Below, piece after piece: positions 17,782-26,882 of a DNA stretch of 51,091 nucleotides. The DNA comes from Porticoccaceae bacterium (GTDB lineage Bacteria; Pseudomonadota; Gammaproteobacteria; Pseudomonadales; Porticoccaceae). The stretch is taken from positions 1-51,091 of the forward strand of contig JAHRWI010000007.1 of NCBI GenBank assembly GCA_019090225.1. Direction: 5' to 3'. The notes beneath the pieces are model-generated. The model was not told where the DNA came from. It did not search any database and saw only the letters and a list, made by a program, of their open reading frames with translations. Position numbers and translations under genes: made by a program. Each line of letters begins with the position of its first letter. The first letter of the stretch is position 1.

Positions 17782-18154
17782 ACACCCCCCCCTTGAACGC
17801 CCAGAAACGCCCGGCTCTATACCCATCCAATCTGCATAAACCTTGAGCATTGCTTGCCAGTAGTTTCACCTTACAAGTGCTACAACATATCTTTTATGAT
17901 GTAGCACAATTGTTCTGATATTGCAGATGTAAACATTCACCCTGAAGGTTATTCGACGTGGTTTCTAGAGTGGTGATCGTCTGCCGACATAGGCCACCTA
18001 CGCCCTGAGGGCACAATTTTTTTGGATGTGCCCTGACTGGTGAAGTCTTCACTAAGCCGATTTCACTCACCGATATAGCAATCACTGGCCAGTGAATGAG
18101 ATTACTGTAAGTAAAAATCACGCGCGCTAAGCCCTGTGCTCGGTATAGATCCGC
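17782..18154. other. Intergenic region upstream of the host-attachment-type gene
   Basis: 373 bp without a gene I believe. It contains the G8 tract by the RBS (17785-17792) and a hairpin GGGCACA (18009-18015) / TGTGCCC (18027-18033) with a T-rich loop. The track ORF 17894-18121 has no homologous look and no RBS. Confidence 0.5.
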
Positions 18155-19162
18155 CTAGTCGACTTCGGCGATTAACCAGCTATCCAGCACCGCCAGGTAA
18201 TTGGCATGCTCATAAGCCACGGGGTTTATGGCGTGGTGCTGACAAACGCTGCCCTTCATCTGCTCAATAGAGACATACTCGCGCTCTTCCATCCAGTCTT
18301 GCATGTCCCGGAGGATTGTACCCAGGGCGCCTACGCCCTGTTTGAGTAGTACACTGCACAGGCAAACCGCATCGGCCCCGGCAAGGATTGCCTTGATAAC
18401 ATCTTCGGCGCGATGGAAACCGCCTGTCGCGGCCAGATCCACGCCAACCTGGCCATAGAGTAAGGCCAGCCAGCGGATTCTTTCCAGGGATTCGCTGGAG
18501 CTTGAAAGATAGACAACGGGCTTGACCTGTAAACCTTCCAGGTCGATATCCGGCTGATAGAAACGATTAAATAATGACACACCATCGGCGCCATTCTGTT
18601 GCAATCGCGAGATGACATGGCCCACCGAGGAAAAATGCGTCGATATTTTTACGCCTATAGGCAGCGCAGTGTGCGCCCTGACCTTTTCGAGGACTTCTAT
18701 ATACCGATTTTCGACCTCGGCCCCCGACTGCCGCAGATCAGCGGCCACATAATAGACATTGAGTTCCAGAGCATCGCAGCCCGCCTGCTCAATGTCCCTT
18801 GCGTAATCGAGCCAGCCAGTAGCAGAGATACCATTTAAACTGCCTATTACCGGAATAGACAATGATTGTTTCAGTTGTACTACTTTTTCCAGATACTCAT
18901 CGAGATGACTCTGATACTGCACCGGCTCGGGCAAAAAACTGTCCGCCTCGCCAGTACCAATGTCCTGAAAATCCAGCAGTCGATGTATCTGCTCCTGATC
19001 CGCCTGCAGAGATTCTTCAAATAAAGAGGGCATCACAATCGCTGCCGCACCCTCATCTTCCAGACGTTTGGCCATATCAACATTCCCCGTCAATGGGGAG
19101 GAAGAAGCCACCAGTGGATTGGCCAGGGCTAAACCGAGGTAGGATGTACGGAGATCAATCAT
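18155..19162 (-). CDS. Dihydroorotate dehydrogenase-like protein (PFOR-associated)
   Basis: FMN-binding TIM-barrel flavoprotein of 335 residues, related to DHOD and the PreA dihydropyrimidine dehydrogenase barrel. Seen: the N-terminus LRTSYLGLALANPLVASSS, IGSLNGISATGWLDYA, LELNVYYVA, GVKIS and the phosphate-binding end AATGGFHRAEDVIKAILAGADAV. The start ATG 19162 overlaps the nifJ stop (19155-19157) by 8 bp; the longer track start is inside nifJ. This gene is regularly the partner of bacterial nifJ. An electron-transfer or pyrimidine-reductase role is suspected, but true dihydroorotate oxidation is doubtful because pyrD proper is usually elsewhere. Confidence 0.88.
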   Translation of the reverse strand: MIDLRTSYLGLALANPLVASSSPLTGNVDMAKRLEDEGAAAIVMPSLFEESLQADQEQIHRLLDFQDIGTGEADSFLPEPVQYQSHLDEYLEKVVQLKQSLSIPVIGSLNGISATGWLDYARDIEQAGCDALELNVYYVAADLRQSGAEVENRYIEVLEKVRAHTALPIGVKISTHFSSVGHVISRLQQNGADGVSLFNRFYQPDIDLEGLQVKPVVYLSSSSESLERIRWLALLYGQVGVDLAATGGFHRAEDVIKAILAGADAVCLCSVLLKQGVGALGTILRDMQDWMEEREYVSIEQMKGSVCQHHAINPVAYEHANYLAVLDSWLIAEVD

Positions 19163-22100
19163 CTTGTCTTGCCTTTTTAGTCTGGTCGGCGGTCTGGTTG
19201 GCAATCTGATCAGTAAAGCCCGGCTCGTCGCCGGAATCATTCTCCCAGTCGAGACCGGCGAGCTGCTGATATCGGTGATAGCGCTCGCTGACTTCCTGCT
19301 GGGCTGCTGCTAATAGCTCTTCGGCCTCCTGAGGATGGCTTCGCCAGAGCATGTTAAAGCGTCCCTCACTGGCGGCGAAGTCTCGATAGGGTATAGAAGG
19401 CGACTTTGAATCCAGGTGCAATGGATTGCGGCCTTTATCGGCGCGCCGTGGATCAAATCGCAGCAGCGGCCAATGACCGCTTTTGACCGCCAGATCCTGC
19501 TGTTGGTGATTATCTTCTAGCTCTATGCCATGGGCGATACAGGGTGAATAGGCGATGATTAAGGACGGTCCTTCATAGGCTTCCGCTTCCAGAAAGGCAT
19601 GCAAGGTTTGTGTGTCCTTGGCGCTGTAGGCGACATGAGCGACGTAGACATTTTCATAGCTCATGGCGATTCGCGCCAGATCCTTCTTCCCCGTGCGCTT
19701 GCCAGCGGCAGAAAATTTCGCCACTGCGCCCCGCGGCGTCGCCTTTGAGGTTTGACCACCGGTATTGGAATACACTTCGGTATCCAGCACCAGAATATTA
19801 ACGTTTTCCCCCGATGCCAGCACATGATCAAGGCCACCGTAGCCAATATCATAGGCCCAGCCATCGCCGCCGATAATCCACACCGAGCGCTTACAGAGAT
19901 TATCAACAACAGATTCCAAAGTGCGAGCCCGAACATTGTCGATTGATGCCAGCCTGATTTTGAGCTCCGCTACGCGCTGGCGCTGCTGATAGATACCGGC
20001 TTCGTCGGATTCATCTGCGCTCAGCAAGTCATTCACCAGGGTATCCCCGAGACCGTCTCTGAATTCTTCGAGTAGCTCTCCGGCAAATTGCCGTTGTTTG
20101 TCCAGGGCCAGGCGCATACCCAGGCCAAATTCAGCATTATCTTCAAACAGAGAGTTATTCCAGGCCGGTCCGCGGCCATCGTCATTTTTAGCCCAGGGGG
20201 TGGTGGGTAGATTACCGCCGTAGATAGAAGAGCAGCCCGTGGCGTTAGCCACCAGCATACGATCGCCAAATAACTGTGATGCCAGCTTGATATAGGGTGT
20301 TTCGCCGCAGCCGGAACAGGCGCCGGAGAATTCAAACAGGGGTTTCAATAGCATTGAGCCCTTAATGGTCGTTACCTTCGCCTCACGGCGATCATAATCC
20401 GGCAACTGTTCAAAAAACGCCCAGTTATGTTTTTCCTCTTCCAGAATAGACGGCTGAGGCACCATATTGATCGCCTTGTGGCTGACGTTCGACTTATCCC
20501 GAATCGGGCAAATATCAACGCACAAAGCACAGCCAGTGCAATCCTCCGGCGCTACCTGATAGCTGATATGCAGCCCCTCCGGGTAATCCTTGCCGGTAAT
20601 CTGGACATGCTGGAATGCGGGCGGTGCGCTGCTGGCCAAAGCTTCAGGAAAGGCCTTGCTTCTGATAACACCGTGGGGACAAACAAAGGCACATTTACCG
20701 CAATGAATGCACAAGTCATAGTCAACCAGCGGTATTTCCCGGGCGAGGTTGCGCTTTTCAAAAGCGGTGGTGCCCAGAGGGTAACTACCATCCCCGGCAG
20801 CAAACTCACCGGGATTAAATCCCCGCGTCCGGCAATAATTTCTCCGGTCACCTGCTTGACAAAGTCAGGGGCATGTTCAGGCACAGGTGGCCTTTTTACT
20901 TTTACACTGCCAACCAAATTCGGCACTTCTACCGGGTATAACTGGTCAAGGGCATCGTCAATGGCCCGGTGGTTTTGCCGAATAATCGATCGACCGCGTT
21001 TTCCATAGGTGGTCTCCACCGCCTTTTTGATAGCGTCTATCGCCACGTCGGTAGGCAGAATATCGCTTAGCTTGAAAAAACAGGCCTGCATTATCGTGTT
21101 TATGCGCTTACCCATACCGTGCTGTGCTGCGATCTGATAAGCATCTACGCAGTAAAAAACAATTTTTTTATCGATCATTTGCCGCTGCATTTTAGCCGAA
21201 AGGCTATCCCATACCTCAGACTTGTCGACACTGGAGCTAAGCAGAAAGGTGGCGCCTTCGGCTGCCATGTCGAGCATATCAAAGCGCTCTACCAGCACCT
21301 CCTGATGGCAGGCAACAAAACTGGCATCGCCCTCGGCGATCAAATAGCTGGATTTAATGACTCTCTCGCTAAAGCGCAAATGAGAAACCGTAACGGCGCC
21401 AGACTTTTTAGAGTCATAGACAAAGTAGCCCTGAACAAAATAGTCGGTGGCATCGCCGATAATTTTTATCGAATTTTTATTGGCCCCTACCGTGCCGTCT
21501 GACCCGAGGCCGTAAAACAGGCACTGCAATGATTTTCTGTTGCTGTCAGTTCGAAATGCCCTGTCCCAGGCCAGGCTACGGTGCTGCACATCGTCGATAA
21601 TGCCAACAGTAAAGTGGTTTTTTATATTCTCCCCAGCCAGGGCATCAAACACCGACTTGATCATTGCCGGATTGAACTCCTTGGATGACAATCCATAGCG
21701 CCCTCCCACCACTCTGGGCATAGTGGCAAAGCGTGTGTCACCGGCCATCTGTACTTCCGCCACAGCAGTGACCACATCTTTATACAGAGGCTCGCCCTCG
21801 GCGCCGGGTTCCTTGGTGCGATCCAGTACAGCGATTGCTTGTACCGTCTCGGGCAGAGCCAGAATCAAACGGCTCGCAGAGAAAGGTCGAAATAAGCGCA
21901 CTTTGAGCACACCGACCTTTTCTCCCCTAGCAGTCAGGTGCTCGACCGTTTCCTCGACCGCTTCGGCGCCAGAACCCATTAACAGGAGGACACGCTCGGC
22001 GTCCTTTGCGCCGATGTAATCAAACAAACGGTATTGCCTGCCGGTCAGTTCGGCAAAACGATCCATGGCATTTTGTACGATATCGGGAAAGGCATCGTAA

Positions 22101-22852
22101 TAAGGGTTAACTGCCTCGCGGGCCTGAAAAAATATATCGGGGTTCTGCGAAGTGCCCCTAATAACCGGTCGCTCGGGCGACAGGGCCCGATAGCGGAACT
22201 GCGCCAGATCCCCGGAATCCATCATGCTGGAAATAATGTCATCGCCGAACAGGTCAATTTTGCTGACTTCATGAGAGGTGCGAAAGCCATCAAAAAAATG
22301 CACCATCGGAACTCGCCCCTTCAATGTCGCAGCCTGGGCAATCAGGCTGAAATCGAGGGCTTCCTGAACCGAATTGGAGGCCAGCAGGGCAAAGCCCGTA
22401 GCGCGTGTTGCCATCACATCGCTGTGATCGCCAAATATTGAAAGCGCCTGCGCCGCTACCGAGCGTGAGGCGACATGAAAGACCGTCGGCGTTAATTCTC
22501 CGGCAATCTTGTACATATTGGGTATCATCAACAGCAGGCCCTGGGATGCCGTAAATGTTGTCGTCAGGGCTCCAGCCTGCAAAGAGCCGTGCACTGCGCC
22601 AGCCGCACCGCCTTCGCTTTGCATCTCGACAATGCGCGGTACGGTGCCCCAGATATTGATTTTACCCTGAGACGACCACAGGTCTGCCGCCTCACCCATT
22701 GGCGAAGCTGGTGTAATCGGGTAGATCGCTATAACTTCGTTGATTTTGTGTGCCACATAGGCACAGGCTTCATTGGCGTCTATACATGACTTGCGTGTGG
22801 ATGGCTTACCTGCAGATGAAGTGCTTGTGGGTGAAGTGCCTGATGAAAGCAT
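19155..22852 (-). pseudogene. nifJ: Pyruvate:ferredoxin (flavodoxin) oxidoreductase, frameshifted as sequenced
   Basis: Interconverts pyruvate plus CoA and acetyl-CoA plus CO2 with low-potential electron transfer. Frame 1 (from 22852) holds a Ser/Thr-rich extension of about 20 residues and IDANEACAYVAHKINEVIAIYPITP, the gamma domain and the CoA-binding region. The frame breaks at a G run (C4 at 20793-20796 on plus), near residue 686. Frame 2 (to 19155) then supplies GSYPLGTTAFEKRNLA in the shifted frame, two 4Fe-4S clusters (CIHCGKCAFVCP, CTGCALCVDICP), the TPP domain with GACSGCGETPYIKL and GGDGWAYDIGYGG. One added base gives 1232 residues, close to the usual 1190. Its 3' end overlaps the DHOD-like gene by 8 bp. 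Confidence 0.92.
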
Positions 22853-23148
22853 GGAATATCTTCTTGTTAAGCTACATTAACTTAATCAAAACAAAACACA
22901 TATATACACTAGTACGTAGATATTAACCGACCAAAATTCTACTGCCTGCTGTGGTGTTTGAGTCAAAACAAGATAAGGTCAATAATTCATAGACTTATTA
23001 GTGAAAAAATCTATACTTTTCGATGAATATTGGCTCAAACCTGACTTTTTGGCACCGGCGAAAATATTTTCTCGTGGCGCTGCAACTCGATCGAAGCTTA
23101 AATTGCCTGGTCAATTAAACTTTATTATTACGGGATTACGGGCTTTTA
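22853..23148. promoter_or_regulatory. Divergent promoter region between nifJ and the amidohydrolase operon
   Basis: AT-rich 296 bp. Candidate operators by eye are a perfect 11-bp palindrome TTTGAGTCAAA (22957-22967), an inverted pair AATTG-N6-CAATT (23101-23116) 33 bp before the amidohydrolase start, and GTTAA-N6-TTAAC near 22866-22881. A full FNR box is absent; only an ATCAA half-site (22885-22889) is present. Confidence 0.4.
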
Positions 23149-23943
23149 ATGACGGACGCAAATGGCAAATTATGGATCGAGCACGAAGGTGAAGGCCCTT
23201 TATTTGCCACGGCTGTTCACGCGGGACACCAGATCCGTCGCCAGTTGGCGCCGATTATCGCCCTTGATGATACGGCTCGCTCCCGGGAAGAAGACCCCTA
23301 TACCGATTATCTCGCCAGGGTAGTGCCTACCTGGCTGGTGCCAACCCGCTCTCGCTTCGAAGTCGATCTCAACCGACCCCGGGATGAGGCGATCTATTCA
23401 GCGCCCGAACTAGCCTGGGGGCAGCACGTCTGGAAACACCCCCCGAATCCCGGTCAGATCAAAACAAGCCTGGCGGAATACGATGCTTTCTATACAGAGC
23501 TGGAAAAACTGCTCAACAGGATGGTTCAGCACCATAAGCGCTTCGTGGTCTTCGATCTGCATACCTATAACTATCGACGCGAGGGCGCAGACGCGCCGCC
23601 CGCAGATCCTGCTTTAAATCCAGATGTAAATATCGGCACCGGCTCGCTGGACCGAGTCCGCTGGGGCAAGCTGACGGATCGGTTTATGGCTGATCTCGCC
23701 GCATTTGATTTCTGTGGCCGCCGTCTTGATGTGCGCGAAAATGTTAAGTTTAAGGGGCGGGAGCTGGCTCAATGGATCCACACCCATTTTGCTGAATCTG
23801 CGGCCGTACTCTCCATAGAGTTCAAAAAATTCTTTATGGATGAATGGACTGGCGTTGGCGAGATTGAGCAGATTCAGGGTATTCGAGATGCGCTACAGTC
23901 GACCATACCGGGCATCCTGGAAGAATTGCAGAGACTCCCTTGA
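23149..23943 (+). CDS. N-formylglutamate amidohydrolase-like protein
   Basis: Zinc hydrolase of the FGase family (PF05013 type), 264 residues. It shows TAVHAGHQIRRQL near the N-terminus, the RSRFEVDLNRPRDEAIY block and VFDLHTYNYRR (metal/catalytic region). True HutG acts in histidine breakdown, but no hut gene is near. This version is the first of a plus-strand set with the QEGLA metallopeptidase (4-bp overlap) and an ATP-grasp ligase. It more likely hydrolyses an amide or peptide related to their product, which is inference. The RBS at ATG 23149 is weak (ACGGG). Confidence 0.87.
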   Translation: MTDANGKLWIEHEGEGPLFATAVHAGHQIRRQLAPIIALDDTARSREEDPYTDYLARVVPTWLVPTRSRFEVDLNRPRDEAIYSAPELAWGQHVWKHPPNPGQIKTSLAEYDAFYTELEKLLNRMVQHHKRFVVFDLHTYNYRREGADAPPADPALNPDVNIGTGSLDRVRWGKLTDRFMADLAAFDFCGRRLDVRENVKFKGRELAQWIHTHFAESAAVLSIEFKKFFMDEWTGVGEIEQIQGIRDALQSTIPGILEELQRLP

Positions 23944-25835
23944 CCAGGCAGACGACAGACAAACTGTTGACGGAAATCAGTCAGGCTATAAGCGACAATA
24001 GCCCGCTGAGCAAAAAGCTGCCGGACGGCAGTTTTTTGCATCTTGATCGCCAACTGCCCTTTCTCTGTGTCTATCGCGGAGACATTCGCGGAGATATTCA
24101 CGGAGAGATGGAAGGCTCACCAAAGGCGATGGAAAGCCTTTTGCGCGGAACGCCGGCCTACCTGCTGGTCAACGAGCATCCTGCCCGACTAAAAACCACC
24201 CGTGCACTGCTGGTCGCGATTATTGAAAAGCTTGGTGATTATTTTGACCAGATTTGCCTGCTTGAATTGTGGTCGTCTGCGCCGCAACAGGACGCCTCCC
24301 TGACACCCGAATTCGAAATCCTGGCGTCATCGACAGGTACGCCAGTTAAATTTCTGGAAGAATTTGAAAACGCGCTGCTGCATATTACCGTCGACAATCT
24401 TAAGGCCAACATTGAGATAGGCTACCAGCAAAATATCGCACCACCGGGACTTGAGCCCATACTGACCCGTACTCAACTGACTGCCTTAAACTGCATTCCT
24501 GTCGGCCTGGCGATAAAGCCTGTTTATCTCGATGTAAAAACGGCCGAGGTACTGCCCTTTCATTTACAGGACCTGCACCAGGGGCTAACCCGGGCGCTGA
24601 AACGAGGCTTTTACGCCTTTGCCCATCATCACACCCATATCCGGCCCCGTCATTTCCACGAGCTCGGCAACCGATCTATCACCAAAGCAGTTTGGCAGAC
24701 AGATCGTCGTCTGGCCGAGATCAGTGCAACTTTCGATTTGTTACTCTATGTCTCGCCCGTCAACAGTAGTGCTGCGTGGCAGGAATTTGAGGCCAGCGAC
24801 TATGAACGTGAAGCGTCATTTCTTTACCGAGCGCGCAATGTAAACCCTTCTCTGCTCAAGCGGCAGTTGTTTCAGATTCCCATCGAAGCAATCGAAGATC
24901 CAACTCTGGCCCACATTTTCTCCGAAAAACGCAATGAACTGGATCGCCAGATTACTCTGGTGGCTGACCGCAACACCGAGCGTTTTCTGCTCGGCAGTCG
25001 GCAAATTTACGGTGACGTCGAACCAGAACTACTTGAACAGGCCCACCTGCTACTGGAGGCCATCGACCCCTCCCAGCCGACAGCCCAGAACGACTACCTC
25101 GCTCCACAGCAAATCGCCGAGCGCGCTAGACTGGAGCTGGACAAATACCGCGAGCAGGACCCCTCGTTAAAATCGACCGTGTCCGTACGTGGCGACGTGC
25201 CAGGCATTCTGGTCTCACAGGGCAACCTCCTTATAGGACAGGATGCCAGCGTACTGTCATCGCGCATCAATGCCCTGATCAGTCACGAAGTAGGCACACA
25301 CATCGTCACCCACCACAATGGCGGGCTGCAGCCGTTTCGGGAGCTGAGCGTCGGCATGGCAAGCTACGAGGAATTGCAGGAGGGGCTGGCGGTACTGGCG
25401 GAATACCTGGTGGGTGAACTGTCACCCAGCCGTCTGCGAACTCTTGCCGCTCGGGTACTTGCGGTTGATTGTATTACCTCAGGGGCCAGCTTTATCGATT
25501 GCTTTCGGGTGCTGTACAGGGACCACGGCTTCCATCCACATACTGCATTTAATATCACAATGCGGATCTTTCGAGGCGGCGGATATACCAAGGATATCGT
25601 TTACCTGCGCGGCCTCAAACACTTGCTGGAGGCACTTGCTGATGGTTACCCACTGGAATCCCTCTATCTGGGTAAAATCTCCCACCAACATCTGGACTTT
25701 GTCGAAGAACTGCAGTGGCGCCAGATATTGCAACCACCCACCTTAACACCCACTTTTCTGGATAGCCCTGAAGCGGAGCCACGACTTCAGGCCCTGAGCA
25801 ATGGGCTCACCCTTACGGACTTGATCAAAGAGTAA
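23940..25835 (+). CDS. QEGLA-motif metallopeptidase (DUF1704; MATCAP-related)
   Basis: 631 residues. The zinc site is visible as SHEVGTHIVTHHNGG (HExxxH near residue 450), followed by EELQEGLAV (near residue 480), the motif that names the family. Literature annotates it as flavohemoglobin-expression-modulating; DUF1704 is also the domain of eukaryotic MATCAP tyrosine carboxypeptidases, which remove C-terminal tyrosine from tubulin. The N-terminal half is family-specific, with few motifs. It starts with TTG overlapping the amidohydrolase stop (TTGA), so translation is coupled, and the ATP-grasp gene begins 4 bp after the stop. Substrate is unknown; C-terminal amino-acid trimming is a reasonable guess. 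Confidence 0.88.
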   Translation: MTRQTTDKLLTEISQAISDNSPLSKKLPDGSFLHLDRQLPFLCVYRGDIRGDIHGEMEGSPKAMESLLRGTPAYLLVNEHPARLKTTRALLVAIIEKLGDYFDQICLLELWSSAPQQDASLTPEFEILASSTGTPVKFLEEFENALLHITVDNLKANIEIGYQQNIAPPGLEPILTRTQLTALNCIPVGLAIKPVYLDVKTAEVLPFHLQDLHQGLTRALKRGFYAFAHHHTHIRPRHFHELGNRSITKAVWQTDRRLAEISATFDLLLYVSPVNSSAAWQEFEASDYEREASFLYRARNVNPSLLKRQLFQIPIEAIEDPTLAHIFSEKRNELDRQITLVADRNTERFLLGSRQIYGDVEPELLEQAHLLLEAIDPSQPTAQNDYLAPQQIAERARLELDKYREQDPSLKSTVSVRGDVPGILVSQGNLLIGQDASVLSSRINALISHEVGTHIVTHHNGGLQPFRELSVGMASYEELQEGLAVLAEYLVGELSPSRLRTLAARVLAVDCITSGASFIDCFRVLYRDHGFHPHTAFNITMRIFRGGGYTKDIVYLRGLKHLLEALADGYPLESLYLGKISHQHLDFVEELQWRQILQPPTLTPTFLDSPEAEPRLQALSNGLTLTDLIKE

Positions 25836-25839
25836 CCCG

Positions 25840-26841
25840 ATGAAAATAGGCTTTGTGGTTAACGACCTTCAAACAGAATATGCCGGCTACACCAGTACAC
25901 TACTGGCCCAGGCAGCCTGCCGCCTGGGTCACGAGGTCTGGTACATGGGCGTTGGTGATTTTTCCCTGCGACCGGACGACCATACTTTCGCGCTAGCGCG
26001 CAGCCTTGCCCCGGGAGAATATCAAAGTGGTCAAGCATTGCTCGACCGACTCAGGGATGAGCAAACTCCGGCGACGAGAGTTTGCGTCGATGATCTGGAT
26101 TTTCTGTTGCTGCGCAATGACGCCAATGCCGATGCACTGGGGCGTCCCTGGGCACGCATGGCCGGTATTAATTTTGGTTTCCTGGCACAACGTCATGGCG
26201 TCGAAGTACTCAATGATCCGGGAACCCTGGCCCATTCGTTGACCAAACTTTATCTTCAGTATTTTCCAGAAAGCATCCGGCCGAAAACACTTATTACCCA
26301 CGACTACGATGAATCCCTGGAGTTTATAGCGTCCATGGATGGTTACGGCGTGATCAAACCCCTGTTCGGTTCGGGTGGCAGAAATGTCTTTCTAATAAGG
26401 CCCAGCGACCGGCCCAATGTCCACCAGATGATGGACGTCATCTTTCGCGAAGAAGGTTACATGATCGTGCAGGAGTATTTACCGAAAGCGGTCGAAGGCG
26501 ATACCCGGCTATTTATGGTGGACGGTGAGTTACTGGAGATCGATGGAAAAATTGCCGCTATTCACCGTATTCCCGATACAAAAATAGGCGATATGCGCAG
26601 CAATATGACCGCTGGGGGCACCTCCCATAAAGCCGAAATCACCCAACAGGCACGCCGAATCGCAGAAGTTGTTGGCCCCAAACTCAAAGAGGACGGTATT
26701 TTTATTGCCGGTCTTGATATCGTCGGCGACAAAGTGATGGAAATTAATATCCTGAGCCCGGGAGGCATGTTAAGTGCCGAAAGACTCGAAGGGGTGTCTT
26801 TCAGTGAAAAGATTATTCGTTTGCTCGAACAGAAAATTTGA
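25840..26841 (+). CDS. ATP-grasp ligase, glutathione-synthetase-like (RimK/GshB type)
   Basis: 333 residues. A pre-ATP-grasp N-terminus (MKIGFVVNDLQTEYAGYTST) leads to the ATP-binding segment GYGVIKPLFGSGGRNVFLI (about residue 167 on), QEYLPKAVEGDTRLFMVDGE, and the metal-binding end DIVGDKVMEINILSPGG. The family joins an amine to a carboxylate with ATP. It is close to glutathione synthetase, but the N-terminus and the context with a DUF1704 peptidase argue for a dedicated peptide or protein C-terminal ligase. It lies 4 bp after the QEGLA gene and 42 bp before PEP synthase, so one transcript is likely. Confidence 0.86.
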   Translation: MKIGFVVNDLQTEYAGYTSTLLAQAACRLGHEVWYMGVGDFSLRPDDHTFALARSLAPGEYQSGQALLDRLRDEQTPATRVCVDDLDFLLLRNDANADALGRPWARMAGINFGFLAQRHGVEVLNDPGTLAHSLTKLYLQYFPESIRPKTLITHDYDESLEFIASMDGYGVIKPLFGSGGRNVFLIRPSDRPNVHQMMDVIFREEGYMIVQEYLPKAVEGDTRLFMVDGELLEIDGKIAAIHRIPDTKIGDMRSNMTAGGTSHKAEITQQARRIAEVVGPKLKEDGIFIAGLDIVGDKVMEINILSPGGMLSAERLEGVSFSEKIIRLLEQKI

Positions 26842-26882
26842 CTGCGCCACATTCACCCTGACATCCAAAAATAAAGGCCGAC

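Noticed and set aside
18009-18033. GGGCACA/TGTGCCC hairpin with T-rich loop
   Set aside because: T-tract is in the loop and not after the stem, so it is not a normal terminator; function unknown.
17894-18121. 75-aa minus-strand ORF upstream of the DHOD-like/nifJ region
   Set aside because: No RBS, irregular composition and no family features.
20427-21008. 193-aa plus-strand ORF inside nifJ
   Set aside because: Shadow of nifJ; it is long because the nifJ region has few stops on the opposite strand.
22876-22889. ATTAACTTAATCAA as an FNR box for nifJ
   Set aside because: Only one half-site matches (ATCAA); the other arm has 2 of 5.
23001-23192. 63-aa plus-strand ORF before the amidohydrolase
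   Set aside because: Overlaps the amidohydrolase start in another frame and covers the divergent promoter region.
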